Program-made: the position numbers and the translations under genes
Notes under the pieces: generated by a model
What the model saw: only the letters and a program-made list of their open reading frames with translations
The model's database searches: none
What the model was told of the DNA's origin: nothing
Assembly (NCBI GenBank): GCA_022539475.1
Contig: VCMS01000127.1
Coordinates: 214,654-236,663 of the forward strand
Direction: 5' to 3'
DNA length: 22,010 nucleotides
Source of the DNA: Gracilaria domingensis
Lineage: Eukaryota > Rhodophyta > Florideophyceae > Gracilariales > Gracilariaceae
Shown here: positions 7,598-17,792 of the stretch, piece by piece
How positions within the stretch are numbered: position 1 is the stretch's first letter
Layout of the letters: every line of letters begins with the position of its first letter

Positions 7598-9063
7598 ATG
7601 CCCCTCCCTTCACATATCAGTCCTGCACACCGAGTACGTGCCCTCACATATTACTCTCAATGGATATACCTCAGTATCGTTCACGTTCTATATCTGTCCG
7701 TAATACTACCGCGCCACGAAGCGAAGAGCTCGGATGGCCCTCAACGTGCGGAGCATGCAGGTGGTAAACCGCGAAAGCCATCGGTACCGCCGGAGCGCTT
7801 GGGATACTGGGTGCCAAACGTAGGAGCGCGTCGTTCTCACGAAGTACTGCTTACTAATGGGCAGAGGTAGCCGAGCGGCACCTCGTAGCTGGACTTCGCA
7901 AACCAAATCTCTTACCTACAGTATCGGAAGTAAAACCGAGAAGGATCAGGAGCTTCCACATGGCACTACGGAAACGCACGTCAAGTGAAACCGTTCAAGC
8001 AAGGATAGTGCAATGCGTGGGCCTGTTACACGCACATGGCTGCAATGGAAGAGCCAAGGGTCAGTGATATGGAAATATAGATGTCAAAGCGTGAAAAGGA
8101 AATAAGAGAAGAACGGCTGTACGTCAGAATGTAGGAGGACAAGCAGGCAGTGGAGGAACAGAAGTCCTCGTAATCGATGATTGTTTCGACAAGGTGAGAA
8201 CTGCGGATGACAATGCCGGAGATGGAAACCGTGGATTCGCCATCATGAGAGCCGAACCTAGAGCGAACCTGGGAAGCAGATACCCAGAGCGCTGCACGAA
8301 CAGAAACGAACAGTATTTTTGATTCGAGAAAATAAGAGAACGAGAAAATGAATGAGGTGTCTCTCTGCCAAGAAAGGCAGTGGAAGAAAGAGCGGATCCA
8401 CGGACGCAGTAGATATCCGAAGTGACGGTCGAGGACAAAGGATAACGTGGAGGCGAACGATTAACAGATGAGGACTCTCGCAGGATATCGACGAGCACAG
8501 CCGTAATCATAGCTTCAAACCATTCGCACACGCAGCCATGAGTGCCGGTGATACTCGCGTGCCGCTCGCATAAGTCTCATACACATAGGAAGATCGGAAG
8601 ATCCGAAAACGAGGATTATACAGACCAGACACCTACCACACAGGTGCCCTCACAGAGAGAAAACAACGATTGCAATCAGGTCAGGAAGAAGCCAACGAAC
8701 CATTGAAATCAGATAGCCGATGAGGTGGGAACGATTGGCCAACCTGTCATACAAACGCCGATAGACAATCACTGGCAACGATGAAGAATGTGATCTGGTG
8801 CTTGCACGGAGTTTTCCCTATCACGTACGCTGCCAACTGCCAAGAAGATGAACTGGACTCACATGTCCCATACTCCGCCGGAGTACAACTTATCCTTCGC
8901 AAACACTTAATATCGGGCAACAACTGAACGCGCACACCGTACGCTACCAAACTAGGACACAGAGCAACGATCTGAAAATGAAGCGTACACCGTTGCTCAT
9001 ACAGACACCTAGACCGCAGTTGAAGGCCTCAGAGAAACAACAGCTCTCAATCAACACTCATTT
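7598..9063. other. No gene recognised
   Basis: The frame at 7598-7870 (90 codons) and the minus frame at 8124-8531 (135 codons) are the longest; neither resembles a known protein. The plus strand is purine-rich from about 8100 to 8500. A plus frame at about 8757-8927 is open for 57 codons with ordinary amino-acid composition. Nothing repeats visibly within the stretch. Confidence 0.4.
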
Positions 9064-9678
9064 GAGAGAGCCTACTCAACCTCGAGGTTCGAACAAACAC
9101 CACCACCAAAAACGATGACCCAAGTAACCGAAGAGACACGCCACAGTACCCGCCCGACCGCACACCACATGACCCCGAAGAACCACATTTGTCTCCGGAT
9201 CCTTCCCGCGCCCAACCATCGTTCATGCACAATCACTACTATACGAACAAACCACCCGAGACCGAAGAAGAAGCTCACTGGCTCCGAGATGCAAGACACC
9301 TCAGCCGCGAACGCACCTCAGGGACACACCGAGCAATCGAAGACACTTTGCAGCCGAGAAGAACAACAGATCGTGCCCGCCGCCGCGAGTCCCACTGGTA
9401 CCAGCGGAAGCATTCGAGGCCATCACTGCCCATATCGATCTCTGCCCCACGCCGCAGCCACTCGACGCGTAACACGCCATAAACCGATCACCACTAGCCG
9501 AGTGAGACACTGGCCGTACCATTTGTCTCTGAATGACAACTACGTGCTGGCACCGCACGAGAGAGTACATTGCGAGCGCACGTATAGGGAATCGTTCTAT
9601 CCTAAGAGATATGCAGAAATGGTACATGAATCACTGTGCTCGAACACCGTTAACGCACAGACTATTGCTCGCTCATAA
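9064..9678 (+). pseudogene. Overlapping plus ORFs, Pro/His/Arg-rich, possibly gag-like
   Basis: Two plus frames are open together. One at 9064-9482 (stop-free, ATG at 9189) reads Pro/Asp/His-rich and then PPETEEEAHWLRDARHL and an Arg-rich tail. The other, 9115-9678 (187 codons), is Thr/His/Arg-rich. The first has the acid-then-basic style of retrotransposon gag proteins, but no zinc knuckle or conserved capsid motif is visible. The region is poor in stops because it is poor in TA, which weakens both frames. The minus frames here are shadows. Confidence 0.3.
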
Positions 9679-11169
9679 CGCGTTCGATTAACATGCTCTA
9701 TAAGGAGAATGCCACATTCAGCATGTCTCGACAGCCCAAAGTCTGAAGAGACGAAACCACCGTTCTACTGATCTATCCTAGTTAAAACGGAACCAGGCTG
9801 TACCGAACTGCCCGCAACTACAAGAAATCGAATGATAAGGAGCAGCAAAGAAAAGTAACCCTTGAGAATAACAACCGAGGAGCAGCGGTCCTGAAAGACA
9901 CTCTACCAACAAGACTGCAAATGCGATGTGACACTTCTGTCGTCGGAGAACCTCGGAACGAAGAGGACTATATAGTCTGTCTCGCGCATTTACCATCATG
10001 CACCGAAAGATAACATGTGATTCATTTCGAACAGCCTCGACTTGGAGTGCTGCATGACGTTCATGGCTACCGACGTTTACGACATTCGAGAATACGAAGA
10101 CCGAGGGATCCAGGATGCGCGATCGAGACACAAGTCCATCCAGAATCTCACACGTCGTACTTGCACTGTCCGATAGCGTCGCCGTTGTCGCGCACTGATA
10201 GTTCAACCTTGATAACGAGGTAGAACAAGTCTTCCAGCTCTTTGAAGAGGATGTAAGAGACAAGTTGCTTCTACGCGAATATCTTGTTCCTATCCTCCTA
10301 CATCCACCCTCCCAATGCAATGACGCGTCCGCAGAATGGGGCAATCAACGTACCCTCGAGCCACTAATCACCGCACTCTAACAGTACAGCTATAAGCACG
10401 TGAAGCGGCTACCCCGCATGGCACACCAGCCGAAGCTATGGCCACATCCAAGTAATACCAGAACCATGAGGCCGCCAAAATCTCGTTGCACACATCGCAC
10501 CCCGCATGGACGAATACACCGATAAGGACCGGCTGGGCACTGCTGGTCCTCTACGTGAATCGGCGAAAAAAATCTGACCTTGCTGTCGAGAGAGAGTGTT
10601 TATGGGCAGAGGCTTCTGAGAAGCTCGGAGCTGACTGGTTGCAGATGGGCTTGGATCAGCCTGCAAGTAACTCGACATCCGTGCCATGCTTCCTCAACTA
10701 GCACGAAAGAGAACGAAATTCGTTCGCAGTAGAACGATTACAGAACAAAGTCCGAGTGCAAAAGAAGCAAAACCCCCATCCGATGGCGAGCCACCCCAGT
10801 ACCGTGTATATAAACACGTACTACAACCGTACTGCACTTCATGGTTTCCAACGAATTGAACGAAAGTCCTTCCGCTCCTAAATGCGACTGGTAGTGAGCT
10901 AAACCGAGACTCGAATCGCACGAAATAGAATCTGATATAAATTTGATATGAAACTGACGGCCGTAGAAACTTTCCAGTCGCACCTCACTGCACCGCCAGT
11001 GAGAGACAAAAACGGCGTGTCGCGAAGATAAAGAATCCCTTGTCGAAAGAAGAGATGATCTGCCAACCGAAGCGTCCTTTCTATCGAACAGAATAGGGAC
11101 GAGCACCGAATACCCATCGGATAACCAATGCCATGCGTCTCTCCTATAGACCCTTTATAGAGTGAACCT
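9679..11169. other. No firm gene; one coding-like fragment at 10202-10381
   Basis: The plus frame 10202-10381 is open for 59 codons without an ATG and looks protein-like (EVEQVFQLFEEDVRDKLLL, then a VPILLHPP segment). Another plus frame at 10486-10701 (71 codons) contains a VERECLWAEASEKLGADWL helix. The minus frames at 9778-10344 and 10738-11106 are longer but rich in Ser, Cys and Leu, as expected from antisense. I take the area as more decayed plus-strand coding sequence of unknown origin. Confidence 0.3.
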
Positions 11170-11568
11170 TTGTGCATGTATATGCAATTATGTCCTCCTC
11201 TTTCCTCAAGTCAATCCACGCTTGCGCCCTATGCGTCCGGAGAAATGCAGTCTCAAGGACTTCCATCTCGCTTCATGAACCGATATATTCCTCACAACCG
11301 GCCTCCGTTAACCCTTCAACCGCGTGACCCGCCACACAAAGGACAAATATTCAGACACCGAATGTTGCTGGTAATGGTTTACATTCGCATGACTAAACGT
11401 CGAACCAGTGCCCATATACCCCCATCTGCATATCACGCCATAAGCGCCCGGATCGAGAAGTCCACGACATTCATCCCGCGTGCACACTTCGAGGTAGGAG
11501 GTCTTCTCCATAACAGTATGGCAGTCGCTCTCAGAGAGATTGGCGACTTATCAAAGGTCCGGCGATAG
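11170..11568 (+). CDS. Hypothetical 132-codon ORF
   Basis: The first 60 residues are Pro/Ser/Gln-rich. The last 65 are more protein-like, with a basic patch (RMTKRRTSAHIPP) and a hydrophobic, helix-like end (AHFEVGGLLHNSMAVALRE). No family recognised. It stands alone, with no clear neighbours on its strand, and may be a relic rather than an expressed gene. Confidence 0.25.
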   Translation: MCMYMQLCPPLSSSQSTLAPYASGEMQSQGLPSRFMNRYIPHNRPPLTLQPRDPPHKGQIFRHRMLLVMVYIRMTKRRTSAHIPPSAYHAISARIEKSTTFIPRAHFEVGGLLHNSMAVALREIGDLSKVRR

Positions 11569-12284
11569 ACAGGAAACGAGCCTGAGCGTATCGTCTATGC
11601 CAACTACCATACAATACCGTTCACATCCCACGCAAAGCAGACTCCGCTCCTGGCGTCCAAAGCCGTCACTAAATGAATTTAATATCACGAACATGAGCCG
11701 TATAACGTAGAGTCATCCGACAAAGGGCCAGCGGACCATCCACAGAACACAATGCTCAAGCAGGCAATCAACGGACGAAGAATTCGAATTTATGACAAAT
11801 GGCCAATGGGCATTACCCATGACCGGGTGCACCACGTATTATCCTTAAGGACGCTTCAAGCCTACTGCAATCCGAGGGGCAACCTTTGCGAGAGGCCGTT
11901 CGTGCGGGCGAGAGATTTTTATTTATCGTCGTCCTGCCACAATTAAGCACCACATCCAAATTGCAACTCATTCTGTGAAGCAGTCAGCAACATATCCTGT
12001 TGCCGAGACAGATGAAACGGGGACGTTTGGATAGGGACCTAGATACTCCCCGGCGGCCATAGATGAACTTGTCGTACAGAGAGAATAATCTACAACTCAC
12101 GCACCATCGGAGTCCGCGACACAACCGCTAGCGATGCGAACATCGGACATGGCTCGAAAAGTTCGTGTCATGATCAATCGGAGACTATGTGTTTGTCGCT
12201 TAACCACGAGATGGCGCATCAAAGTAGTAACGTTATATCAAGACCTGCCACTCTATGGAAATTGACTTTCACTCCCATGTCCTG
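11569..12284. other. No gene recognised
   Basis: Only short frames occur (for example 11752-11946 plus, 64 codons, and 12187-12372 plus, 61 codons). Neither shows a recognisable motif, and no repeats or RNA-like structures were found. Confidence 0.4.
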
Positions 12285-12689
12285 TTATGCGTCCATTAGA
12301 CGACAATTTGCTGGCGAGACGTACAAGCATTTTCGACTGTCCAGTGGAATTCTGCCGAATCTTCGAGCGTAGAGTGCAGTCAGTTCTCGCACACACCTGC
12401 AATCATCGAAACTAGGTGACCGCAACTCATCGTCTCGCGCCGGATGTACTCTCGCGAGAAATGATGTAGGATCCAGAGATGGAATTGAGGCCTGACTACG
12501 AATAGATCCTACCACTGAAGCAAGGTATGGACCCAAAAACTGAGACATTTGAGTCTGAAGTCTTGATGAGAGGTCTCCAAAGAGCGTAAAGCGATCATCA
12601 GTCCATTCTGGGAGTGTGTAGCTGAAGAACGTTATTGACGAGATCGACGTAAAGAGTGAAAATGTGATTATTGGGCGAGATACGTACAC
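12285..12689 (-). CDS. Hypothetical 134-codon ORF
   Basis: Residues 1-30 are hydrophobic and Ser/Thr/Phe-rich, loosely signal- or membrane-like. Residues 27-110 look like ordinary soluble protein, with LPEWTDDRFTLFGDLSS and a charged segment ending in a basic helix. I recognise no domain. Upstream on the minus strand other coding-like frames continue to about 14850, so this may be the 3' end of a decayed gene. Confidence 0.3.
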   Translation of the reverse strand: MYVSRPIITFSLFTSISSITFFSYTLPEWTDDRFTLFGDLSSRLQTQMSQFLGPYLASVVGSIRSQASIPSLDPTSFLARVHPARDDELRSPSFDDCRCVRELTALYARRFGRIPLDSRKCLYVSPANCRLMDA

Positions 12690-14863
12690 CCACCGAAACG
12701 GTCGAAGAATGCAACGATGAAGTGAAGACCATGTCGGATTTGCGCGATATCCTGCTTCTAGGCATGCCTCTGATTCCGTCAGTGGTTGAAGAAGCCGTGA
12801 GAAGACTTACCCTTTCAGATTCGAGAAATGCAATATGAAGCCCTTGGAGCCGGAAACGAGCGTCATGTCAGCATAGGATGGAGTTGGCCTGTCGTGAAGT
12901 AAGAATAGATGTCGATGGACCAAACACCTGGAGGATCCATTGAAGCCCACGAAGTGGGAAGAGAATCGGATGTCAGGCGTTCTCGATTGTGGCCGAGTTT
13001 GATGAGTTTAGAGATGCCAAGGTGAATTTGAAAGTTCGTGAAGCTCGAAGAGATTGAATAAGGAGTGAGCATGAAGAGATGCGTTAGGAGGAGCGTTAAG
13101 ATTCCAGAAAGGACTGTATGAAGAGAGAAGGTGGAGTGTGAAAGTTCTGCAGCTTCTTCTTTGCAGCGTTTCCTTGCAACCCGTGGTCTATGGGAGAGGA
13201 AGAGAGCCAGAATCTGCCTTCGAGAAGTAGTCATCATGTCTTTTTCTGGTTGGCAAAGTTGTGAAGAGGTTCGCTCTTGAGAGCTAGCGTTGGTACAGGT
13301 TGCAGTTTTGAACGAGCGAAGAAACAACGGTGGCAGCTGCTGCTTGTGCCATGAAGTCTGCGAGAATGTCCTGTGGGCTTCGGGATTCACGCTGTAGTTG
13401 GAGATTGACTGGAGGCATTACGAAGGACTCCTTGGCGTCGGCGAAGCGAAAACCCTTCATACCGATATGATAACAAGGTTTAAGGATGCTTCTAGGGACT
13501 CTGGACGAGCCATGCGCACAATGCGGGTCACGCAGGGTTGGGGAGCGACTTCGAAGGAATCGTGTGTCAGTGAAGGAACGAGGCGGAGGGTGAGGATGTG
13601 TATGTTAATCCGACGAGTGTGTCTAGTTCTGCGCTGATGCAACTTCTGCGGAGGGAGTCATTGAAATTGAGGAGGTGGATTGGAAGAGGATACGACGTAA
13701 CAGAAGAACTTTCAAGAGAGGTGGAAAAAACTTGTGAATATAGTGAACGAGCCGACGAACGGAGTCTGGCCGGTGATACTGGGATCGTGCGAGATGACGT
13801 CGGGTCCGGAGAATGCATTGATATGCCTCTTGATAGTCGGACGACATGGCGGCGAGTTCCGAACCATAAGGTGTGCCGATTGCGGTAGTTCCTGTTCTTG
13901 AAGCTGTTTGACTGGAGTGAAAGAAGAGTTGCTGTGGATGCGAGACCGAAGTTGTGTAGGAGGAACTGAACGGGTCCCTGAGGTAGAGTGGCGGAGAATT
14001 ATGGTTTTGTCATGGATGATGGTTGAGGTGAAGCCCATGGAGCTGGACTGTTTCTTCGAAGATTTTGGAGGCAGTTTCAACATTCGGCAGCGGAAGTGAT
14101 GAGGATCTGGAACGAGGGAAGAGGAAAGTGGATTGCTTGAGAATGCTTGATGAGCTCGTCAGCAGAACGCTTTCGAGTTTTGTGGCGATGAAGAGGATAT
14201 GAGGTGACGAGTTATGGATGTGGTCTTCTGTGAGGGTGGAGAGGGGAGAAGGCGATTACCTGAGCCTGTGTGAAGGGGACTGGGAGGCGAGTTTGGTGAT
14301 GCGGGCTGAGTATCTGTGGCTGACGTCGGATGAGCGTAGGGAGAGAGCAAGCTGTTACCTGGAAAAAGGTACTTCGTCAGTCTTGCGAGTGCTACTTAGG
14401 CGGACGGGCGGTTAGAGGCGGCGAAGGAAGGGGGTTCGGTGTTGTTTGAGTTCAGCCCCGGCGCTTGATTCGGGAGGGAGTGGGATCCTCGATGAGGGTT
14501 GGGCAGTGAGAGAAGAAACGGGTTGGGTCATTCCTGTGTCGCATCGCTTCTGATGCGGGCGAGAGAAGGCCGAGGGACTTGTGGTATGGAATGAGCAGCG
14601 AGGAACAACAGTTGTGCATCGTGGTGAGAGGGTATGAAAAGTAGTGAGGGAAGTTGCTTGCAGAGGGAGGCGTCGGTGATGCGTGCGGCCGCAGAATCGT
14701 GGACACCCTGCCAGGGGAGAGTATAAAGTGTGTGTTATACCCACCAACTCCACCGTGCACTGACGTTACTACCTTTCCTGCATGTTTCAGTGTGGGAGAT
14801 TTCAACTTTTCTAACACAACTTTCAAAAAATTTTCGCGACGGCGCATTACGCGCCGGCGATGA
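12690..14863 (-). other. Pyrimidine-rich minus-strand frames of doubtful reality
   Basis: The plus strand is G/A-rich and the minus strand C/T-rich, which by itself creates long Ser/Pro/Leu/Thr-rich minus frames: 12863-13390 (175 codons), 13712-14083 (123), 14412-14753 (113) and 14452-14847 (131). The frame at 12863-13390 has a hydrophobic stretch near residues 90-115 that could be one membrane segment. None shows conserved residues I know. A GC-rich imperfect inverted repeat lies at about 14836-14862. Confidence 0.3.
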
Positions 14864-15245
14864 TTGACGTACAGTGTGGCTCGATTGAAGTTCTTCTTCT
14901 TGAGCTTCAGTGGCGTTGCCTCCAGATCCTTCCTGGATGTAAACGTGCGAAACAGTAAGTCGAGGCTAAATGTTTATATGGCGAATATGCGCGACTCTGA
15001 CCATGTTTTTGCCGCGGCGCTGTGTGCGAGAATGAGCGCACAGGTTCATAAGCTCAGCGTGCGGAATCTTTGATTGAACCGGAGTATTCAGGTTTTTATG
15101 TTTGGATGCGTACTGAATGGGTTCAATGTAAGTGAACCTTTTGATGCTGATGTGTTGCGAAGTCTAACTGCGGAACGTTACTGATTTGCGAGACCACGGA
15201 GAGGATTGGAAGCAGGTTAGCGTGAATGTCTTGGCGGGGCCTATG
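14864..15245 (+). other. Upstream part of the exon-intron array
   Basis: More GTAAGT sites at 14955 and 15128 occur here, with CTAACTG at 15164 and a possible acceptor AGCAG ending at 15215. The segment 15128-15190 resembles the first intron of module V (GTAAGT...CTAACTGxxxACGTTACTG). A 69-codon plus frame at 14864-15073 ends inside repeat U1. This looks like a third, more diverged member of the array. Confidence 0.35.
15019..15076 (+). repeat. Direct repeat U, copy 1
   Basis: These 58 bases recur at 15442-15500 with roughly 80% identity. Shared anchors are TGCGAGAATGAGC near the left and ATCTTTGATTG at the right end. The copies start about 423 bases apart. Confidence 0.85.
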
Positions 15246-15430
15246 GTAAGTTGAGAAGCTTTTGTTCGACTTTTGATTGAATCTAACTGGATAATGTTGT
15301 ATGCGTATGCGTACGGCTTTTGGACAGTTATGCGTGTTGTCGAGGGTATTGTGAGTAGACACATGGTAAGTAGATGATGTCATTTGAGAATGTTTCGAAG
15401 AGCGAAGAGTTAGCTAACGGGATATGTGAC
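15246..15430 (+). repeat. Exon-intron module V, copy 1 (degenerate)
   Basis: These 185 bases match 15761-15950 in order: GTAAGT, CTAACTGG, a GTTTTCGAGG/GTTGTCGAGG core, ACACATG(G)TAAGTAG, TTTCGAAG and CTAACGG-ATAT. The 3' splice site present in copy 2 (TGTGCAG|G) has become GCGTACGG, and the exon core has lost about 7 bases, so this copy cannot be spliced like copy 2. Confidence 0.85.
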
Positions 15431-15441
15431 TGCCGGCGGGG

Positions 15442-15500
15442 GCTGTTTGCGAGAATGAGCCGATAGGTCATGGAGTTATAGCGTGCGGGATCTTTGATTG
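15442..15500 (+). repeat. Direct repeat U, copy 2
   Basis: The second copy of the 58-59 base repeat. It begins 11 bases after module V1 ends, whereas copy 1 precedes V1, so the U and V units alternate (U1, V1, U2, V2). Confidence 0.85.
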
Positions 15501-15660
15501 GAAGTGAAGGGATGGGCGAAGGCGGTGGTTTACTTCGTTTCCTATGTTAACCGTTTTTGAGGTGAATGGATAAGGGAGAATGTTACGATGTGGCTGGGTG
15601 TTGTTTCTAGAGGAATCATGCTAATGACCCTTAACTCTGACAACAAAGTTTGCGTCATGA

Positions 15661-15703
15661 AAGAATGATTACCTCAACGGAGGCCTTCCAGGTAATCATT
15701 CTT
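15661..15703. repeat. Perfect 14-bp inverted repeat, 15-base loop
   Basis: Arms 15661-15674 and 15690-15703 are exact reverse complements (AAGAATGATTACCT / AGGTAATCATTCTT). The hairpin lies just before the exon that enters module V2 and includes the first possible ATG (15665) of the spliced model. It could be a structured 5' leader, a small transposon scar, or chance. Confidence 0.9.
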
Positions 15704-16279
15704 GCCATTACTCCAAATTCTTGTTCGTCAGAGTCGGTGTGGATGGCAAGTACGCGTCGGGTAAGTACGAGATGTTTTTTTCGATTCTGATAAGAATGCT
15801 AACTGGTTACTGTTTTATGTGTATGTGCAGGATTTTCGGGACAGTTTGATTCGTGTTTTCGAGGCTATTGGTGAGGTAGGACACATGTAAGTAGATAAGT
15901 GTGCATTTGGGAAAGTTTCGAAGATGGAAAAGTATCTAACGGATATTTGACTAGCTTGTGTTTGTGCATGTGCAGGTGCTTGGATGGCAATGGATCGTGC
16001 GGTGCTGGAAATTGTGCAGTTGAGATGTTTTCGAGGAGTTGGGAGATGGAAGATGGCGAAGAATGTTGAGGTAAGTGTGTTTATTTCCATGTTGGGATGA
16101 CGAAGAACTAGGCAACAGAAAACTAACCAAGGGGATGTCTACATTGAGGGCAACGAGAGCATTTCAGGGTATCTATTCGTGAGTTTCATGCGTAATTGTC
16201 TTCCAAATGATACAGGGCTTCTTTGGTGATGTCAGAATGGATTTTCGGGGGTGGAAGTAGGGTGGAGATGTGTACATGA
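15665..16279 (+). CDS. Putative spliced small gene made of tandem modules
   Basis: A continuous reading results from exons 15665-15760, 15831-15870, 15976-16070, 16168-16178 and 16216-16279 (101 codons plus TGA). Introns 1 to 3 have GT...CTAAC...CAG form: 15761-15830 (70 bases), 15871-15975 (105; or donor GTAAGT at 15887) and 16071-16167 (97; CTAAC at 16133). Intron 4 (37 bases) is suspiciously short; skipping exon 4 gives a 91-codon alternative ending at 16260. Exon 1 ends with VWMASTRR and exon 3 starts AWMAMDRA, which suggests the protein itself is built from a duplicated unit. GATTTTCGGG recurs at 15831 and 16240. I recognise no family. I chose exon joins partly to keep the frame open, so confidence is low; a non-coding spliced RNA is an alternative. 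Confidence 0.3.
15761..15950 (+). repeat. Exon-intron module V, copy 2
   Basis: The better-preserved copy of the module. It holds an apparent intron (15761-15830: GTAAGT, CTAAC at 15799, TGTGCAG end), a short exon from 15831, and the 5' part of a second intron (donor GTAAGT at 15887 or GTGAGG at 15871, CTAAC at 15936). A weaker third copy of the exon core (CAGTTGAGATGTTTTCGAGG) lies at 16017-16036. Confidence 0.85.
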
Positions 16280-16600
16280 CCGGTTGGACCTGTTTCATGT
16301 GGTGCTATACCTTGCATAACCTGCAATACTGCATCAATAACATTCATTTCTGCTAGGATGGAACTTCCACCGTGCTTCGGACCGATGGCTCTTTGGACCG
16401 ATGGACCGTATACTAGTGAACTAGCAGAAATGAAGTTAGTTCTAAGATTCTAGCAACTTTCATATTTCTTAGAAATAGCTCGTAGTTTGAAATCAAGCCT
16501 AGTATTCCATTCAAACCATACTGCAGAATCTGGAGTTTACTCTAGTTTTTCTTCCACTTCAAACTTCCACTAATCGCAATTTAACATATGAAATACTAGC
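16280..16600. other. AT-richer intergenic stretch
   Basis: No gene seen. It separates the spliced array from the retroelement, is richer in A and T than its surroundings, repeats CTAG-containing phrases, and ends in a T8 run at 16602-16609 where retroelement coding similarity stops. Confidence 0.5.
16344..16433. repeat. 13-bp inverted repeat flanking 64 bases
   Basis: TCATTTCTGCTAG at 16344-16356 is the exact reverse complement of CTAGCAGAAATGA at 16421-16433. Inside lie repeated GGACCGATGG phrases. Size and form fit a tiny MITE-like element or a structured RNA; no clear target duplication was found. Confidence 0.85.
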
Positions 16601-17036
16601 ATTTTTTTTCTGCGATTTTGGACTGTAAACTACATCCCGGAAACACAGACAGATAAGACGAGGCGGATAATCCCATACGACTGGCAAGCACTCTTCTCCG
16701 AAAACGAGTATTCCGTTCAGAACGTTTAAGCGAAACGATGACCAGTACCCTAGGGTTTTCTTCTCCCTCGGGCAGTGGTTGGAAACCAGGCCCCCAACCT
16801 ATTTGGTAGTCGCATCGAGTCCGGTCCACACGAGAACGGCAACCCGTTTTGGTAACGATTAGGATCGGTGCCTTGATGTAACAGCCTCCTTCCAGGAGTT
16901 TGAACCGCTTCCGCTTGTGCGGGTGTACGTGAAAGGAGTCGATTTGGGCTGAACTTTTCGCTAACGAGAGCATTAAGGGGAGCCGCAATGTTCGAAACTT
17001 TCGTACAAACGCAGTAGACGTACCAAGCCTAGGCAA
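16596..17036 (-). pseudogene. Ty3/gypsy RNase H domain, decayed
   Basis: The 146-codon frame aligns by eye with the RT-RNase H part of gypsy polyproteins. Residues 8-26 correspond to the YRRF...AxPL region, residues 45-65 (FKLLEGGCYIKAPILIVTK) to FxxLKxxLxxxPIL, and residues 70-80 (VDRTRCDYQIG; nucleotides 16797-16829) to VDTDASDYxIG, where the first Asp is a metal ligand. PEGEENP and SLKRSERN follow as in KPIxYxSRxLxxxERNY. The reading after residue 115 is damaged. It is downstream of RT in the element, as expected, and no integrase follows. Confidence 0.85.
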
Positions 17037-17049
17037 GGGGCGTAATTCC

Positions 17050-17792
17050 GTTTGAGTATCTCTTTCTTCGCCTTGGAGAGTGGACTTACACGAGCTGATC
17101 GATCCTCAGCGCGTCCTGCACCGATAATGGGTCAAGATGACTTGATCGGTGTCGGTGAAGAATTCACACTTCCTCAACTTGAGTATTCCTGCATCACGCA
17201 GAGTGGTCATCACCGCCTGACATGGGTGAGATGATCGTCGAGATTACTGGAAAACACGATGATATCGTCAAGGTAGACGAGACAGCGGCCGAAACTTTGA
17301 GGGGCTCGAACAAATGTCGATGGCACGCTGGAAAGTAGCGGGCTGGTTGTAAGCCGAAAGGCATCTCTTGAAGCGGTAGGAGCCCCAGTGCACACGAACG
17401 CATCTTATCGCACTTTTCCTCCCTGACGGAACTTCCAGTATCCCAATTCATCCAATCCGTAATAACACAGGGTAGCGTCACCCGAGCGAATCGATGCAAC
17501 TCGTCTATACGAGGGATTATTGGGTAAGCGTCTCTTACTGTCATGGCATGAGCCGGCCATAGTCGACACAGAACCTCCAGGTTCCGTGGCCTATGAAAGC
17601 CAGTAGCACTGGGGTGCCCACTGCGATCGGCCTGTTCGATACACCCTGCGCGCAGCATCTTTCCACTTGAAACTGTTCTCTTCCCGAGCTTTCAGTCCTG
17701 CCTGTAGGCGGGTGTGAAACCGGACGCGTGTCGTAACAAAATCGATACCGGTGTCGCGTTGCATTTATCTCTCTAAGAGATCCATCCCACAT
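17050..17792 (-). pseudogene. Ty3/gypsy reverse transcriptase, multiply frameshifted
   Basis: Three frames together carry the RT blocks. The frame 17792-17541 ends with WRFCVDYGRL (17550-17579). The frame 17658-17194 begins MLRAGCIEQA, has MTVRDAYPI (VRDAYPI at 17518-17538) with PRIDEL, and MPFGL (17350-17364). The frame 17395-17210 has VYLDDIIVFSSN, whose YLDD catalytic box is at 17264-17275. Beyond it, near 17150-17210, the thumb motif AGILKLRKCEFF is readable in yet another frame. The motif order and YLDD rather than YVDD fit Ty3/gypsy. At least three frame breaks make it inactive as sequenced. Confidence 0.93.

Noticed and set aside
7863..7920. tRNA-Ser/Leu-like start (GGTAGCCGAGCGGC, then TGGACTTCG)
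   Set aside because: The anticodon stem does not pair properly and no T-arm follows; no cloverleaf can be drawn.
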